Source: Homalodisca vitripennis
Taxonomy: Eukaryota; Arthropoda; Insecta; Hemiptera; Cicadellidae
Assembly (NCBI RefSeq): GCF_021130785.1
Contig: NC_060212.1
Span: forward strand, 150,316,501 to 150,380,500
Direction of reading: 5' to 3'
Length of the DNA stretch: 64,000 nucleotides
Below, one piece after another: positions 11,480 to 23,900 of this stretch. The first letter of the stretch is position 1, and each line of letters opens with the position of its first letter. The notes beneath the pieces were generated by a model. It was not told the DNA's origin, ran no database searches, and saw nothing but the letters and a program-made list of their open reading frames with translations. The translations under genes and the position numbers were made by a program.

Positions 11480-12390
11480 ACTGAAGCTCGAATCAGCAAC
11501 CCAGCGGGCCTCGAAAAGAAACGATAAACTAAATAAAAAATAAATGCGAACACTAGTTCGCTCGAAATCGCGCCTAGCTCGATTCGAGCTCAAAAGTGAA
11601 GGAACGCTGGTGCCAACGTACGTCAAGCGACCCAGCGGCCTCGACACGAAACGATAAACTAAATAAAAAAACTAAATTGCGAACACTAGTTCGCTCGAAA
11701 CCGCGCCTAGCTCGATTCGAGCTCAAAAGTAAGGAACGCTGGTGCCAACGTACGTCAAGCGACCCAGCGGCCTCGAGAAGAAACGATAAACTAAATAAAA
11801 ACTAAATGCGAACACTAGTTCGCTCGAAACCGCGCCTAGCTCGACTCGAGCACGAAACTAGGGAACGCTGGTGCCAACGTACGTCAAGCGACCCAGCGGC
11901 CTCGAGAAGAAAAACGATAAACTAAATAAAAACTAAATGCGAACACTAGTTCGCTCGAAACCGCGCCTAGCTCGACTCGAGCACGAAACTAGGGAACGCT
12001 GGTGCCAACGTACGTCAAGCGACCCAGCGGCCTCGAAACGAAACGAAACGATAAACTGAGTAAAACTAAATTAATCACGCCTAACCCGAAGCTCAGGAAT
12101 GCTGGTGCCAACGTACGTCAAGTAACCCAGCGGCCTCGAAACGAAACGAAACGATAAACTGAGTAAAACTAAATTAAATCACGCCTAGCCCGAAGCTCAG
12201 GAACGCTGGTGCCAACGTACGTCAAGCAACCCAGCGGCCTCGAAATGAAACGATAAACTAAATATAAGCTAAACTAAACTACATTCACGCCTAGTCCAAA
12301 ACTAAGGAACGCTAGTGCCAACGTACGTCAAGCGACCCAGCGGCCTCGAAACGAAACAATAAACTAAATAAAACTAAATTCAAAACTCCT
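11480..12390 (+). repeat. Satellite array, ~132-bp units passing into ~103-bp units
   Basis: Seven full copies of a unit containing AACGCTGGTGCCAACGTACG and ACCCAGCGGCCTCGA start near 11599, 11733, 11863, 11995, 12098, 12201 and 12304, with a partial copy at about 11483. Spacing is ~130-134 bp for the first intervals and ~103 bp for the last three. The shorter unit lacks the CGAACACTAGTTCGCTCGAA segment, itself a near palindrome. The array is distinctly GC-richer than its flanks. No protein frame runs through it consistently. Confidence 0.9.
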
Positions 12391-13079
12391 CGTTACTAGT
12401 AATAGAATCTAATTCTATTCGTGCTGGTTTATTTTCTTGCTATACTTTATATCTAAAATAATATTCTATTAGCAGCTTAAGTACGTAATGTCATGTACTT
12501 ATCGTATCGTTAGTGACTGGGCAAGTGCAGGTAAAAACGTGTTTTGGCAGGTAAATAAGTACCTACTACGGCTAGGACTTACTTGCACCTTATCGTGTCG
12601 TATGTGGGGGCGGCGACTCCGACTCGACGACTCCGACTCGACGACGACTCCGACTGAGAGACTCCGACCGAGAGAGCGAGGCAGCCAGGCACAGCGCAAT
12701 TGCGTACTGTAGTACCTGAGCCGTCCGCTGGAAGGCGCTTCAGCCTTTGAAGCGAACTCCGGCGGATTTGTCCTGAAACTCCGTGTCTTACCCTGTCGAG
12801 CCGGACCCCGCCAGCTGACATCTCCCGCGATGTTGTTGAGCTACTGGAGTATAATTGTAGGTGGAAAAAATAAAAATTATAACATGTCATAAAAAAAACT
12901 AAAAAATATTCTCCTCTGAAAAAAAATAAAAATGCCTTATTTAAAGCCCCTGTAAAAATGACAAGTTACATAACCTTTATGTTTTTGGTTATGTTATAAG
13001 TTTCATTATTTTGTTTATTTCACCTGAAGAAGCGTTAAGCGAAATATAGTACGTTAATATTAATATGTTGGTCTTGTTC

Positions 13080-13080
<1 letters not shown>
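12391..13080. other. Intergenic DNA with GC-rich GACTCCGACTCGAC minisatellite
   Basis: 12608-12670 holds short direct repeats of CGACTCCGACT. The block 12590-12840 is much more GC-rich than its surroundings. At 13021-13046 the sequence CACCTGAAGAAGCGTTAAGC resembles the short hairpin-bearing tails seen in many retroelements, followed directly by a TA tract. The frames here run on both strands and have no recognisable domain, so I call no gene. Confidence 0.45.
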
Positions 13081-13124
<44 letters not shown>

Positions 13125-13200
13125 TAAAAATATATATATACATATATATAATATAAATATATATATATATATATAATATATATCTCGTATATATATAAAT
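13081..13200. repeat. (TA)n-rich microsatellite
   Basis: TA tracts interrupted by ATAAAAATAT and similar steps. A second such stretch is at 13485-13620. Confidence 0.9.
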
Positions 13201-13231
13201 TTCAATAAACAATGTATCACAAAAAGTACTT

Positions 13232-13317
13232 TCTTCGCCGGGGCTTGAACCCGGATCTCTCACTTGCCGAGTAAATGCATTAAATGCGAGTAAATGCCAT
13301 TACACCACAGAGCCCTC
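13232..13317 (-). other. tRNA-like sequence, interrupted copy
   Basis: Minus strand carries an A-box-like TGGTGTAATGG and a B-box GGTTCAAGCC. Between them it has about 15 extra bases made by a local repeat of ATTTACTCG, which destroys the anticodon arm. It is a degenerate relative of 15526-15597 and is not a functional tRNA. Confidence 0.6.
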
Positions 13318-13999
13318 ACTTTTTACGATTCAATTATTTTGTATTTAGCCGTATCTGTCACATATGCATTTAAAATAACCAAACTAACATATGATCGGAA
13401 GACCAAATACCTGTCAAACGACGTTTATTTACATTAAATTTGTATCAATGGCAATAGCCTTTTTTAATTATATAAATACATAAACATATACATACATAAA
13501 CATATATATATATTTATTTATATTTTATATATATATATACATAAATATATGTGTGTATATATTAATATATATATAAATATATGTATATATATATACATAA
13601 ATATATGTATATATTTAAATATGAAGAGGAGGGACGGAAGATTCAGTTACTGCAGTTTAATAATCCATCAGACATCCTATACTTCAACTAAGAATTAATA
13701 TTCTTTATTAGCTCGTAAAATAAACGTAAAATAAACTGGCATTGCTTAATTTCTTAATAGATGTTTATTCGAGTAATCTTTCACCCTTAATGGATTATAA
13801 ACCTACAAACGAATGTGTGCCGATATCAATAACTTGGGTAATTAAAGTAAATATAAATTATAAAAGAGTTATTCTGGTATGCTTAAACAAAATTATGATA
13901 AAGGTCTTTTATTAAAACACGATTCCAACTCATGATTTTATTGAACCGAATTTTAGCTTCAAGTTTATATTTTAATTTATTGTTTTAAGTTTAAAAAAT

Positions 14000-15475
14000 A
14001 AATTAGTCTGGTGACTTTACAAGTGGGTCCCAACTTGCGATTAACTGTTAAAGTTGTACCATATCCATTATATATAATATTTGAGCAGTATAGTATAGTT
14101 CTATGCTGTATCATTTAATAAACTTGCTTAAGTAGGGTAACGATGCAATACATGTACGAGCGGGGACACCAGTGATCCAAGTTCATGGAGCTCAATTGAG
14201 TTTAAACTTGAGGTTATCTGAGATAAAGCTGTAAAATTTCCAGAATATATCATATTTGAGTATTAAAAAATATATTTCTGTGTTGTATCATTCTTAACAA
14301 TATTCTTGTTTAAGTAGGGTAATGATGAAATACATGCACGGGTGAGGACACCAGTGATCTAAGTTCATAGAGCACAATTGAGTTTCAACTTTAGCTCATC
14401 TCAGATAAGGTTGTAAAATCTTCACAATATATCTTATTTGAGCATTAAAATATATTTCTGTGCTTTATCATTCTTAACAATATTCTTGTTTAAGCAGCGT
14501 AATGATGAAATACATGCACGGGTGAGGACACCAGTGATCTAAGTTCATAGAGCACAATTGAGTTTCAACTTTAGGTTATCTGAGATAAGGTTGTAAAATT
14601 TCCAGAATATATCATATTTGAGCATTAAAATATATTTCTGTGCTTTATCATTCTTAACAATATTCTTGTTTGAGCAGCGTAATGATGAAAAGTGAGCACC
14701 AGTGATCCAAGTTCATGGAGCACAATTGAGTTTCAACTTTAGGTTATCTGAGATAAAGATGTAAAATTTCCAGAATATATCATATTTGAGTATTAAAAAA
14801 TATATTTCTGTGCTTTATCATTCTTAAGAATATTCTTGTTTGAGCAGCATAATGATGAAATACATGCACGGGCGGGGACACCAGTGATCCAAGTTAATGG
14901 AGCACAATTGAGTTTCAACTTTAGGTTATCTGAGATAAAGATGTAAAATTTTCCAGAATATATCATATTTGAGTATTAAAAAATATATTTCTGTGCTTTA
15001 TCATTCTTAACAATATTCTTGTTTGAGCAGCATAAGGATGAAATACATGCACGGGCGGGGACACCAGTGATCCAAGTTCATGGAGCTCAATTGAGTTTAA
15101 ACTTGAGGTTACTTGAGATAAAGATGTAAAAATTTCCAGAATATATCATATTTGAGTATTAAAACATATATTTCTGTGCTTTATCATTCTTAACAATATT
15201 CTTGTTTGAGCAGCGTAATGATGAAATACATGCACGGGCGGGGACACCAGTGATCCAAGTTCATGGAGCTCAATTGAGTTTAAACTTGAGGTTATCTGAG
15301 ATAAAGTTGTAAAAATTTCCAGAATATATCATATTTGAGCATTAAAATATATTTCTGTGCTTTATCATTCTTAAAAATATTCTTGTTTGAGCAGCGTAAT
15401 GATGAAATACATGCACGGGCGGGGACACCAGTGATCTAAGTGCATGCAGCATATCTGAGTTTCAACTTGCAATTA
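14000..15475 (+). repeat. ~181-bp satellite, block 1 (about 8 units)
   Basis: The marker GACACCAGTGATC recurs near 14163, 14344, 14524, 14694, 14875, 15056, 15240 and 15420, a spacing of 180-183 bp apart from one ~170-bp unit. Units contain GAATATATCATATTTGAG and TCATTCTTAACAATATTC. The edge units (14000-14090 and 15440-15475) are divergent, as is usual at satellite borders. Confidence 0.93.
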
Positions 15476-15525
15476 TAATATATATATATATAATTTCAAT
15501 AAACATTGTATCACAAAAAGTACTT

Positions 15526-15597
15526 TCTTCTCCGGGGCTCGAACCCGGATCTCTCACTTGCCGGGTAAATGTGCTACCATTACACCACAGAGCCCTC
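15526..15597 (-). other. tRNA-like sequence (tRNA-Ala-like fold, GGC in anticodon position)
   Basis: Read on the minus strand: a 4-bp D stem (GTGT/GCAC, with one G-T pair), a 5-bp anticodon stem (TTTAC/GTGAG), loop CCGGCAA, a 4-nt variable region and a perfect 5-bp T stem (CCGGG/CCCGG) with loop TTCGAGC. A-box (TGGTGTAATGG) and B-box (GGTTCGAGCC) match pol III promoter elements. The acceptor arms (GGCTCTG and AGAAGAA) hardly pair and position 33 is C instead of T, so this is not a working tRNA. It is more likely a tRNA-derived repeat such as a SINE head, or a tRNA pseudogene carried by the duplicated segment. Confidence 0.6.
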
Positions 15598-15739
15598 ACT
15601 TATTTACGATTCAATTATTTTGTATTTGACCGTATCTGTCACATATGCGTTTAAAATAACCAAACTAACATATGATCGGAAGACCAAATACCTGTCAAAT
15701 GACGTTTATTTGCATTAAATTTGTATCAATGGAAATAGC

Positions 15740-15748
15740 CTTTTTAAT

Positions 15749-15785
<37 letters not shown>

Positions 15786-15820
15786 ACACATATATACATA
15801 TATATTTGTATATATATATG

Positions 15821-15865
<45 letters not shown>

Positions 15866-15890
15866 ATATATACATATCTATGTATATATT
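15740..15890. repeat. (CA)n/(TA)n compound microsatellite
   Basis: (CA)n from about 15754 to 15790 passes into TA-rich repeats with TATG steps to about 15890. Confidence 0.95.
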
Positions 15891-15995
15891 TAAATATGAA
15901 GAGGAGGGACGGAAGATTCAGTTACTGCAGTTTAATAATCCATCAGACATCGTATAATTCAACTAAGAATTAATATTCTTTATTAGCTCGTAAAA

Positions 15996-16648
15996 GATAT
16001 TTAATAACAGCCATAACCAACGGAGAAATATTACATTTATTTACAGATATAGAAATGAGTTACCAAGTGTAATCGCACGCAGTGGCAACACTGTAACTTG
16101 AGAAGTTAATAAATATTTCATTGCGTAACAGAAAAGCCAGAGAACTGCTTTATGGAAGAAACGCATAACTGCTTATCATAACTTCCAAGTATCGCGTTGA
16201 AAGGATGAGATAGGAGTCGTGTTACATGAAATTGAAATACGTATCAGAACGCTCCAGTACCCTTCCCCTGTGAGTTCTGACTTAAAGGATTTGTAAAACT
16301 GGGGTGCCTCCCGGCCACCATTGGTACTTTATGATGCAACCAATTCAACTCAAGCGTTAATGAAATCCCCCTCTCTTACTTCTCTGTGGAAGAACCGCTC
16401 AAACTGATTAACATTATTGAACTTAATTTTTATTTAGAGTACTTAATACGTCACAGTAATTGTTAACACTAAACATAATAACGTTAGTGGCGTAAATAAC
16501 GGGCCGGTGAGTACTCAAATATGATTTTCAGTTTTATTTATTTCAACCTCTTTCATTTCTTGTTAGCACATTTTACTACTTCAAAAATATTCCTAAACAA
16601 ACTCTTGATAACGTTATATTAACCAAGTAATAAGACTTTACGATAACA
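15996..16648. other. ~653-bp segment present only in copy B
   Basis: Flanked by the 7-bp direct repeat CGTAAAA (15989-15995 and 16649-16655); copy A lacks it. It has no open frame and no matching inverted ends. It may be an inserted element or a segment lost from copy A; copy A has its own 11-bp repeat GTAAAATAAAC at the same place. Confidence 0.5.
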
Positions 16649-16999
16649 CGTAAAATAAACTGGCATTGCTTAATTTCTTAATAGATGTTTATTCAAGTAA
16701 TCTTTCACCCTTAACGGATTATAAACCTACAAACGAATGTGTGCCGATATCAATAACTAGGGTAATTAAAGTAAATATAAATTATGAAAGAGTTATTTAA
16801 ATATTCTGGTATGCTTAAACAAAATTATGATAAAGGTCTTTTATTAAAACACGATTCCAATTCATGATTTTATTGAACCGAATTTTAAGCTTCAAGTTTA
16901 TATTTTAATTTATTGTTTTAAGTTTAAAACAATAAATTAGTCTGTTGACTTTACAAGTAGGTCCCAACTTGCGATTAACTGTTAAAGCTGTACCATATC

Positions 17000-17930
17000 C
17001 ATAATATATAATATTTGAGCAGTTATAGTATAGTTTCTATGCTGTATCATTCAATAAACTTGCTTAAGTAGGGTAATGATGCAATACATGTTAGGGCGGG
17101 GACAACAGTGATCTAAGTTCATGGAGCTCAATTGAGTTTAAAATTGAGGTTATCTGAGATAAGGCTGTAAAATTTCCAGAATATATCATATTTGAGCATT
17201 AAAATATATTTTTTGTGCTGTATCATTCTTAACAATATTCTTGTTTAAGTAGGGTAATGATGAAATACATGCACGGGCGGGGACACCAGTGATTCGAGTT
17301 CATGGAGCTCAATTGAGTTTAAACTTGAGGTTATCTGAAATAAGGCTGTAAAATTTCCAGAATATATCATATTTGATCATTAAAATATATTTCTGTGCTT
17401 TATCATTCTTAACAATATTCTTGTTTGAGCAGCGTAATGATGAAATACATGCACGGGCGGGGACACCAGTGATCCAAGTTCATGGAGCTCAATTGAGTTT
17501 AAACTTGAGGTTATCTGAAATAAGGCTGTAAAATTTCCAGAATATATCATATTTGAGCATTAAAAATATATTTCTGTGCTTTATCATTCTTAACAATATT
17601 CTTGTTTGAGCAGCGTAATGATGAAATACATGCACGGGCGGGGACACCAGTGATCCAAGTTCATGGAGCTCAATTGAGTTTAAACTTGAGGTTATCTGAA
17701 ATAAGGCTGTAAAATTTCCAGAATATATCATATTTGAGCATTAAAATATATTTCTGTGCTTCATCATTCTTAAAAAATATTCTTGTTTGAGCAGCGTAAT
17801 GATGAAATACATGCACGGGCGGGGACACCAGTGATCTAAGTCCATGCAGCATATCTGAGTTTTCAACTTGCAATTAACCGAGTTAAAGTTGCACCATTCC
17901 CAGAATATGTAATATTGGAATACTTATTCT
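17000..17930 (+). repeat. ~181-bp satellite, block 2 (about 5 units)
   Basis: GACACCAGTGAT-type markers at about 17098, 17279, 17459, 17640 and 17821. The unit is the same as in block 1, with a divergent last unit running to about 17930. Confidence 0.93.
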
Positions 17931-19419
17931 CAGTTTCATCCAAGAGTTGCAGTCTCCACGGTGATGTAATACTTAATCACTCTCGTCAACTTATATATTT
18001 CAAACAAGTTATTGATTTGTGATTGCCAATCATGTTTACCACGTTTTTTTATATTTCGTGTGATTTTTTTTTGTATCAATTAAAATGAACTGTTACAAGA
18101 CTTATTAACTCTGAATATGAATATGGCTTCTTGTAGGAGGAACTAGGCTATAAGATTGTTGATACCTGCGTTTTTAAAAGTGTATACTCTATTAGTTTGT
18201 TTATTCTCAGTTTTTTTTTTTTTTTTTATTATTATTAATACGAGTGTAACTGTATACAAATAAGGTGAATTAATACTAAACCTTAAGATAAAGTTGCAAA
18301 TAAACTATTTTAATATACTTTTCATTTAATTTAATAGTGCAATAAAAATACTAACAGATTTACTATCTCTAAGTATTACAGTTCTTTGTATCAAACATGA
18401 AAGATATGGATGTATACTAATATATACTTATTAGATAGACGAAAAAAACATCAAGTTAATAAAAGATATTAATTTTTAACGATGTAAAATGGGACATAAG
18501 GTTCGATAATTACATTTTCAGCAGTAAATTTAAACTAAAAAGTGGCACACCATTTATCAACTAGCTTGCAGTGAAAACAATACTAGAGGTCAAGTTACAA
18601 AAATTTAACTTTTCTATGAATCATACTTCCGTCAGTTGGTGTTAAAAACAGCTGTTTTCTTAACAAAAACTATTATAGTCCTCAGATATTCTGTGTTTTC
18701 TGTTCTGTAGGAGGTCGGTTTCCCAGCGAAAAAGCAAATGAACAAAGCTTAAAGTATCTTGGTACTTGCAATGTTGTTTTAATTTTTATTTCAAACGTTG
18801 TACTTAACAAATAAATAAAAAATCTAATTAATATAAAGTTTTTAAAATGGGATAATAGTACAATAGTGTGTGTCAGTACATCAGGGACTCAAGTTCACGG
18901 CACAGAAGTGGGTTGCAACTTGTTTGTAAGTGAGTTACAGTTGCGCCATTCCCTGAATATGTAATATTTGAGCCACTCGTGTCTCCCTACATGCTTTAGC
19001 GAGCTGTAGGTTATTCGCTGTTATAGGAAAAGGTTTAATAAAATTTAGCTAAAATTCACTAACGTTAGTTTTTAATTAGTTTCATTACCTAGCATTTAAC
19101 TAAACTCCGTATTTGTTGCCGATTTTGTTCAATATTGTGTGATGGGTTTAAAAAAATACAACTCGTTATCCTTATCTCCATTTCAAGAAATATTTTAGAC
19201 CCAATAATAACATTAAGATTTATATGAAAAACGCTCTTTGGTTTTAAAAGTAAGCACAAATTAATATAAATTGCAATCATACTTTCGTTGTCAAAAGATA
19301 AGAGTATCCTATTTCCTGTATACTGAGAAAGCAGGAACTAAAAACATACAGGCGTAGTTATTTGTTATATGCACATTATGATAATAAGAAGTAAAGTTTA
19401 ATCACTACTGGATGTTAAG
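17931..19419. other. Intergenic DNA with one stray satellite unit
   Basis: AT-rich. At 18868-18975 a single diverged unit of the ~181-bp satellite can be made out (CATCAGGGACTCAAGTTCACGG ... GAATATGTAATATTTGAGCC, with gaps). No gene. Confidence 0.5.
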
Positions 19420-20930
19420 ATACTACTTGCCATTGTGTGGTAATTGTTTGAGTCCCAGGATGAAAGAATACTAGAGTGAATCAGTCATGTCGATATATAA
19501 TGTACTGATTAAACGTAATGGCAGCATTGTTTATGATGTCACTACAAGCAATTCGGGCTCTAGTTAGGCGAATTTATCCTGAGGGACCATAGGTACTACA
19601 GGCTATGATTCATGTCCCAGAATAAAGGATACTATAATGATCATACATGTCGATGTACAATGTACTGAATAACGTAATGGCAGCATTGTTTATGATGTCA
19701 CTACAAGCAATTCGGGCTATAGTTAGGCGAATTTATCCTGAGGGACCATAAATACTGCAGACTATGGTTCATGTCCCAGAATAAAGGATACTATAATGAT
19801 CATACATGTCGATGTACAATGTACTGAATAAACGTAATGGCAGCATTGTTTATGACGTCCCTACAAGTAATTCGGGCTCTAGTTAGGCGAATTTATCCTG
19901 AGGGACCATAAGTACTAGCAGACTATGGTTCAATGTCCGCAGAATAAAGGAATACTATAAAAGGATCATACATGTCGATGTACAATGTACTGAATAACGT
20001 AATGGCAGCATTGTTTATGACGTCCCTACAAGCAAATCGGGCACTAATTAGGCGAATCTATCCTGAGGGACCAAAAAATACTGCAGACTATAGTTCACAT
20101 CCCAGGATAAAGGATAATACAATGATCAGATATGATCGATGTACTAAGTACTGAATAACGTAATGGCAGCATTGTTTATGAAGTCACTACAAAGCAATTC
20201 GGGTTCACTAAATTAGGGCGAATTTATCCTGAGGGACCCATAAGTACTGCCAGACTATGGTTCACATCCAGGTTAAAGGATACTATAATGATCAATACAT
20301 GTTGATGTACAATGTACTGAATAACGTAATGGCAACATTGATCATAACCTCACTACAAGCAAGCCGGTCACTAATTAGGACGATCTATCCTGAGGGACCA
20401 TAAATACTGGCCAGACTATGGTTCATGTCCCAGGTTAAAGGATACTATAATGATCATACATGTCGGGTGTACAATGTACCGAATAACGTAATGGCAACAT
20501 TGATCATGACCTCACTACAAAACAAGCCGGTCACTAATTATACGAATCTATCCTGAGGGACCACAAATACTGCAGACTATAGTTCACATCCCAAGGATAA
20601 AGGATACTATAATGATTCAGATATGTCGATGTACTATGTACTGATTAACGTAATCATAACAACATTGTTTATGAAGTCGCTACAAGCAAGTTCGGGCTCT
20701 AGTTTAGGCGAATTTATCCTGAGGGACCATAAGTAACTGCAGACTATGGTTCATGTCCCAGTATGAATGATACTATAATGATCAGATCATGTCGATGTAC
20801 AATGTACTGATAACGTAATGGCAACATCGTTTATGATTACTACAAGTAAGCCTGGGCACTAGTTATATTAATCTGTGCGCTGAGGGGGCATAAATCTTGC
20901 AGGCTATGGATTCGAGTCACCATGGATCTT
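19420..20930 (+). repeat. ~160-bp satellite (about 9 units)
   Basis: The marker TATCCTGAGGGACCA recurs near 19578, 19738, 19897, 20062, 20229, 20389, 20552 and 20719, and as a variant near 20879. Other shared pieces are AATAACGTAATGGCA and CATGTCGATGTACAATGTAC. Spacing is 159-168 bp. Later units carry more single-base insertions. The 60-codon frame inside is an artefact. Confidence 0.93.
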
Positions 20931-23900
20931 ATAAAGAAAGGGGTACTAGAATGATTAAACTTGTTGATTACTCCATTGTTACTTAATATGGGCTGTGGGG
21001 GACCGCGTTTTTTTGCAATATATTTTGTGTAAGGGTATTACTTAAAGTAACTGTGGCAACAGTTTATTTGGAGCAGAAATTGATCTGAGGAAAAGGGCCA
21101 TTACATGTGTAGATAAGTAGTTGCACTAAACCTTAGACTATGCGTTTAAAGTGAGTATAAAAATCAAACATAATTGTTTACTGGCCCAACGTATCTGATA
21201 TTTATTTCTAAAAATGCTAAAATTAAAATTAAAACTCATTTTATATTAGCTAAAGTTCTATTTCATATTGTAACTATTATCTTAATCCTGTAATAGTACA
21301 CAATCTCCGTACAAGGGTTGTCATAAATGACAGAATCTAAAACCGTGCCACCATATTCTCCCGTGTAGTGGAATGGTTGAGAATAAATCTTTGTAAAATT
21401 AGATATGTTTAACACAGCTTTCACGTTATTGCCTTGATTTGAAATAATTTGTCGTGATAGTTTTCCTTACAGGGTAGAAACATGAGCAAATGTTTATAAA
21501 ACTAACATGTGGTTTTGCAATGTTGTGTTGTTTAATGATTAAACACTAAAAGACTGTTTTATTATATTACGATAGAACTGCTGGAAAATAGTAGTCATCA
21601 ACGCCGAAAAAGACAGTAATAGTGCCAGTGATTGGGACTGAGCACTCTACATGGGCTTTAGCAATAAGCTGTTTTAAACTGAAACAATATACTCTCAGAT
21701 TAACAGTGAAACAGTGGAATCCTTTATGAAAAAGCCTTTAATCGAATTTATTTCAAATCCTGTTGTGGATTAAAAACTAAGAGCTACGGATTAACAACAA
21801 AGATATATATAAAATATTAGAGTTTAGACACCTAAAATCGCCGAACGGTAATCGATACATTTGTATAATAACATTCTTTTTAAAATACCTACACGATGTT
21901 TTTTAACGATGCTTTCAAGAGAAAAATTGTATAGACCCGAAATTTAAATTATGAAAGTTAATCCGTTTACATAAATACTAATTATGAGACATAACAGGCA
22001 AGTAAAAAAAAAGGATTATAATAAAACATTAACCATTGTTTATGGGCTCACACTTACTTAGCTAAATATTCTTTTCTTTTCTTTTTATATTTGTTCATTT
22101 CAAAACCTTTGACTTTGTTTATGACCATACCCTTAGTAATGTATCTATAATATTTATATTTCTCAGTTCATTTTAAGAAGAAATAATATCCCTCATACTT
22201 TGAAGCGTTTCTGGTTATTGTTCTGACAGAAATATTTACAGTACTTTATTATTCAGATGTTTATCTTTGTTTAACTGTGTGAGCAACACATTAAAAATTG
22301 CCAATGGCAACATATGTACTACAATTATCTATATTACACGTAGAGTTAGATATTATAGCGTTATCATATTCGCATTGGGCTGTTTAACCATTAAATTTCT
22401 GCAAAAACACGAAAAAAAATTATTAAATTTTAAAAAGAAAGAAAAGATTAAACGATTTCCCAGAGAAGCTACTGAATTTGTTGTGCCAATTTTATAAAAG
22501 CCTGAAAGTTTAAAAATAGTAATGACTTAGATCTACACATAAAGTTAAATATCTTAAAAATAGACTTAGATTTGAATACAATTCGAATAACACTAGCTGT
22601 AGTTAGTCATTTTATCCTACCTTCAAAATTCATAATTTGTTGCACGCAACAAAATGAGAGATCAATTAAAAAAGTCAGCGCTTTCAAAACCACTCTGCTT
22701 AAGTCTCATGTTAACAGTATTGAACAATAAAATATTTGCTCCCCTAATTTTAATCACTTCCTTTGCATGTCTTATTTAAGGCTACTTGCTTAGGTACATA
22801 ATTTATTAAGTTTTTGTATATGCTTAAAGTCTCTTTTTTGCAAATGAGTCTTGCTGAGGAATAAATATTTTATAGGATGAAACGAATTATAACTTTAAAT
22901 TTTTCTTAACTGAAAAATCAATCAAGATGACATAGTTGAAAACCTTTATATATATAACCTATTTCTGTTTTTATTAGCATGTTCTTCAGATATTTATTAT
23001 AGAAATTTGCAAATTGTATAATTTCCTGTATTCATTGAATACTAAACGTCATTTTTAGTTTCTTCCACTTCACTTTCATTACTCCAAGTTGCCCTTCGTA
23101 TAACATTATTACAATATTTAACGGGATTATATTGGCAGCCATTTTTATGTTAGCCTCATAATGCCTTCAAATAAATGTACGACCTTGTTTTTAGGTTTTT
23201 AGAGTTGTGGAAGGTGTTTATTTTATGTTAAAGAATATGATTAATACACACCCTAATCTTAAGATAGCCTTCTCCATTAACCCCCAAAAATGAGGTGTAA
23301 AAGTAGTTTACATTGCTCTTTCGGTGTATACCTAAAGTTTGTTTCGCTACAGTTGATGCTTAACTGCGACATGCTTTAAATAAGGGATGTAAAATAAATG
23401 TATTTATTCAAATGTTTATTTATTAACAACACTTATTTATAATTCTCATAATAAAATGAAACTAGTGGTAGAGTAAATATGAGAAGAATTGTACGTGAAA
23501 ATAACTAAAGAAATAATAAAAATTTAAGTGACTAGAGATAGTTATCGCTGGAAACGAAAGCAAGCTCCCCACAGGAGCCACGCTGTGCTCCAGTAAAACT
23601 GTGTCAGTCGGGTTGTAGTGCATAGTAACGATTTGAGTTCCAGTTTGAACACAAGGGTTGAGGTAACGTTGGTCAATTTCACCGGCCGACTTCGGGGAAG
23701 CAAACAGTGGAGATGGTGCAGGGCGGCTGCCGCCCCCTCTCACCCTACCTCCCCTGACTCCACCTCCCTCAACCGGGCTCCCAATGCTAGCAACATCATC
23801 CCGGACTCACTGTTTACACCACCCACCCAGGACCTTAATGTGGGGGTGGATTGTGTCCGTGGTCAGTGATATTTTTAGTGTGCCGCTTATTTAGTGAATA

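Larger units (their letters stand above)
13204..15475 (+). repeat. Tandem segmental duplication, copy A
   Basis: Order of parts: TTTCAATAAACA-TGTATCAC flank, tRNA-like sequence, a conserved ~150-bp spacer, TA/TG microsatellite, a conserved ~130-bp spacer (GAAGAGGAGGGACGG), a ~400-bp unique part, then a ~181-bp satellite block of about 8 units. The same order recurs in copy B at 15505-17930 with high identity. Confidence 0.85.
15505..17930 (+). repeat. Tandem segmental duplication, copy B
   Basis: Same parts in the same order as copy A. It carries an extra ~653 bp (15996-16648) and a shorter satellite block (about 5 units). The microsatellite here has gained (CA)n before the TA tract (15754-15790). 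Confidence 0.85.

Noticed and set aside
12488..12890. Arg/Ser-rich frames on both strands of the GC-rich block
   Set aside because: They arise from the CGACTCCGACT minisatellite, and the competing frames on both strands show no domain.
13035..13263. Ile-Tyr-rich frames over TA repeats
   Set aside because: They are products of (TA)n without coding features.
15526..15597. Functional tRNA-Ala gene
   Set aside because: The acceptor arms do not pair, position 33 is not T, and it lies in a duplicated satellite-linked segment.
17489..17873. Minus-strand frames of 80 and 67 codons with shared sequence
   Set aside because: They are frames within the 181-bp satellite; their similarity is due to unit repetition, not gene duplication.
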